From NCBI GenBank assembly GCA_949358305.1, contig OX442315.1:30902427-30966426 (forward strand): 64,000 bases of DNA, written 5' to 3'. The DNA comes from Strigamia acuminata. Its lineage: Eukaryota > Arthropoda > Chilopoda > Geophilomorpha > Linotaeniidae. Both the position numbers and the translations under genes were made by a program. The notes beneath the pieces were generated by a model. The model was not told where the DNA came from and did not search any database. It saw only the letters and a list, made by a program, of their open reading frames with translations. Below are positions 62,200 to 64,000 of the stretch, piece by piece. Within the stretch, counting starts at the first letter, position 1. Each line of letters opens with the position of its first letter.

Positions 62200-64000
62200 A
62201 AATCGAAAAGTACTCTTGAGAGTGGAAAAGTATGGAGAATAATTTTTCATTTGATAGATCTTGCACTCTAAAAGGTATTATTAAAGATAATCTTTATGAT
62301 TTGGCTAACAGTTATTAGTAAATTAGTGCCATTTTGGTAATACAATTTATTTGTAAGGTCATATTTCCGTGTTTTTCACTTGTATTAAAGGTGATGTTTT
62401 GTAGTGTTACTTACAATCCATACAGCTTTGTTTAATTGAACCTAAAGCAGACATTTGGTGTTGTATTATTTTCTAATGTTTAATGGATTAACAGGGAAGT
62501 TGACACAATGGGTGGAGTCGAAAACCAAACTAATGAAGTGTTTTCTTGGACGTTTAGAATTTAGGAATAAGCTTGAAATTTACTACACATTAAAATGGTT
62601 ATTTATCTGAAAAATCATCGAGAAGTAACTCATCAAACGCTGAAGTGAGCTCAAATACTAATAAAATATCAAATAAACGGACGGCTAAGATGGTTGGTTG
62701 TCTATGGCTTATTTAAGATTACGAGCGGGAGGCTTAGCCAGTCTGAGTCCCTATCCAGCTTATAAGAAACCATAAATAAACTAAGGTTCTTTCAACAAAA
62801 ATATCTTAAATGCTTATCCTCTGACTTGAGAAATCGCAAGAGTATTACTAAAAGTGATAATATACAAGAAAAATATAATTATACAGAAAATTATGATAAT
62901 TAATGTGACAAGACTAGTAATGAAAAACAAATAAGAATGTTTGAACTCCACCTTGGCGATTCAACGGTCTTCGTTGGTGAAAAATTCTCTTCTTTGCTAA
63001 TGGATTTGATTCGCTCGATAGAATGTATCAATTTGATTTCTTTCAAATTGATGAGATTAATGTATTTCCTTCTCAATGAATTAAATCTTCTGACTCATTT
63101 GCGGTTACATCATTTTCACGATAATCTTCCACAATGGCGAACCAATTTGGATTACCGGTATGTGAAAGTTTTGTGGTTTGGATCAGGAAGGTTTTTGTAA
63201 CTTCTACTTTAGTTCTGCAGAAACAAGTTTGCAAAGTATGGTTTTAAGACGTCCAGAATAAATGACCTGCTGCATCACAACCTCAGAGAGGACAGGATAC
63301 CGGGAATTTCCCAGTGGCCGGGGACGTTGCGAAATTTTTTATTTATTTCATCCCAGCCTCGTAGCCCGACCAAATCCAGATTTTCCGGTACTAAATTTGT
63401 TTCAGTGGCTCTAACCACGAACCAAGAATAACATGGACACGTATCCGTGTTATTTCCTATTGATTCATTGGTCTGTGCGCTGATTGAATGACAGCAATCA
63501 CGCGTCAAGCATTGCTTGCCAACTAAGCATGTTTGTTACCTGTTGTCTTCCCAGAATACAGTGTGGCTATATATTAAGTGGCGCCTTCGGTGGCAAAACG
63601 CACTGAACATGTGGATACCTGTTCATATGCTCTAACCATCCAGAGTTCCCTTTCTAAATTTGCTCTCCGTCCAGCCTTGCCAGCAGAGTGAGAAATTTTC
63701 ACTACAAAGGATTCAGTTTGAATCAAACCTTAGAAACTCAAAACCCAATATTGCATCAACGGCTGGGGCAAACCAAACCAAACCACTCTGGTTTACTCCG
63801 GCGCGAAGTGGGCGTTGTCTTTTCCCACAAAATGGCTTCGCTGGTTCACCTTTGTAGTCTCAATAGCTTTAAAAAGGCTCGAGCTGGGTTCTCGAATAAG
63901 CAGTTGATGCTTATTCAAGAAGTGTGTCTAGCTTTGATGAGATACTACAAGCAATCTTGTAAATTCATTGAGAGTGATTTCAGGCAGTGGTTTCAATTCA
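62200..64000. other. Intergenic region at the right edge
   Basis: No gene is supported. Short frames at 62937-63200, 63275-63508 and 63660-63857 show no domain. A 9-bp hairpin GAATAAGCA/TGCTTATTC lies near 63894-63916. A TATATATTAAG word sits near 63570. Confidence 0.4.

Noticed and set aside
63894-63916. Short hairpin GAATAAGCA/TGCTTATTC
   Set aside because: Nine-base stem is within chance for AT-rich DNA of this length.

Overview
The window is AT-rich eukaryotic DNA. Short introns of about 50-70 bp sit beside introns of many kilobases, and the gene content is animal: CEP350, a TRPM channel, an R4-type RGS protein and a fibrinogen-domain protein. Intron style, base composition and gene set point to an insect, most likely a beetle close to Tribolium. 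That assignment is an inference, because no marker gene was compared. Most gene models below were built by hand from in-frame exons joined at GT/AG sites with matching phase.

Layout. (1) 1-8007, minus strand: most of a CEP350-like centrosomal protein, running off the left edge, so its C-terminal part is missing; one or two candidate start exons lie further right (8316-8329, 13472-13490). (2) 9469-20660, plus: a secreted coiled-coil protein with a C-terminal fibrinogen domain. Its signal-peptide exon is separated from the rest by an 8-kb intron, so it interleaves with the 5' end of CEP350. (3) 20908-21493, minus: a small unidentified spliced gene, divergent from (4) 21962-24904, plus: a DUF885 protein with an HExxxGHH motif. 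(5) 25951-28417, minus: a type I membrane protein with a fibronectin III region and laminin-type EGF modules, divergent from (6) 28743-35238, plus: a TRPM channel that ends in a NUDT9-homology domain, as in TRPM2. (7) 35621-40717, plus: three tandem EndoG-like nuclease genes, two degenerate and one intact. (8) 40920-41581, plus: an unidentified small gene. (9) 44347-57535, minus: an R4-family RGS gene with three candidate alternative first exons and two TATA-type promoters. (10) 57.6-64 kb: mostly non-coding, with a decayed copia-type retrotransposon at about 61.17-62.1 kb.

Repeats include two inverted-repeat (MITE-like) elements (19331-19755 and 42692-43114), a pogo/Tigger-like end, perfect or near-perfect hairpins, a dispersed repeat pair and three minisatellites.

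The most notable features are the insect TRPM2-like channel with a catalytically degenerate Nudix box and an apparently altered pore, and the EndoG cluster, in which two copies have lost the DRGH motif, gained a Cys/Pro-rich 27-residue repeat and share a sharply bounded block of near identity that suggests gene conversion. No gene cluster resembling a bacterial-type system was found; apart from neighbouring divergent pairs and the EndoG tandem array, the genes look functionally unrelated.
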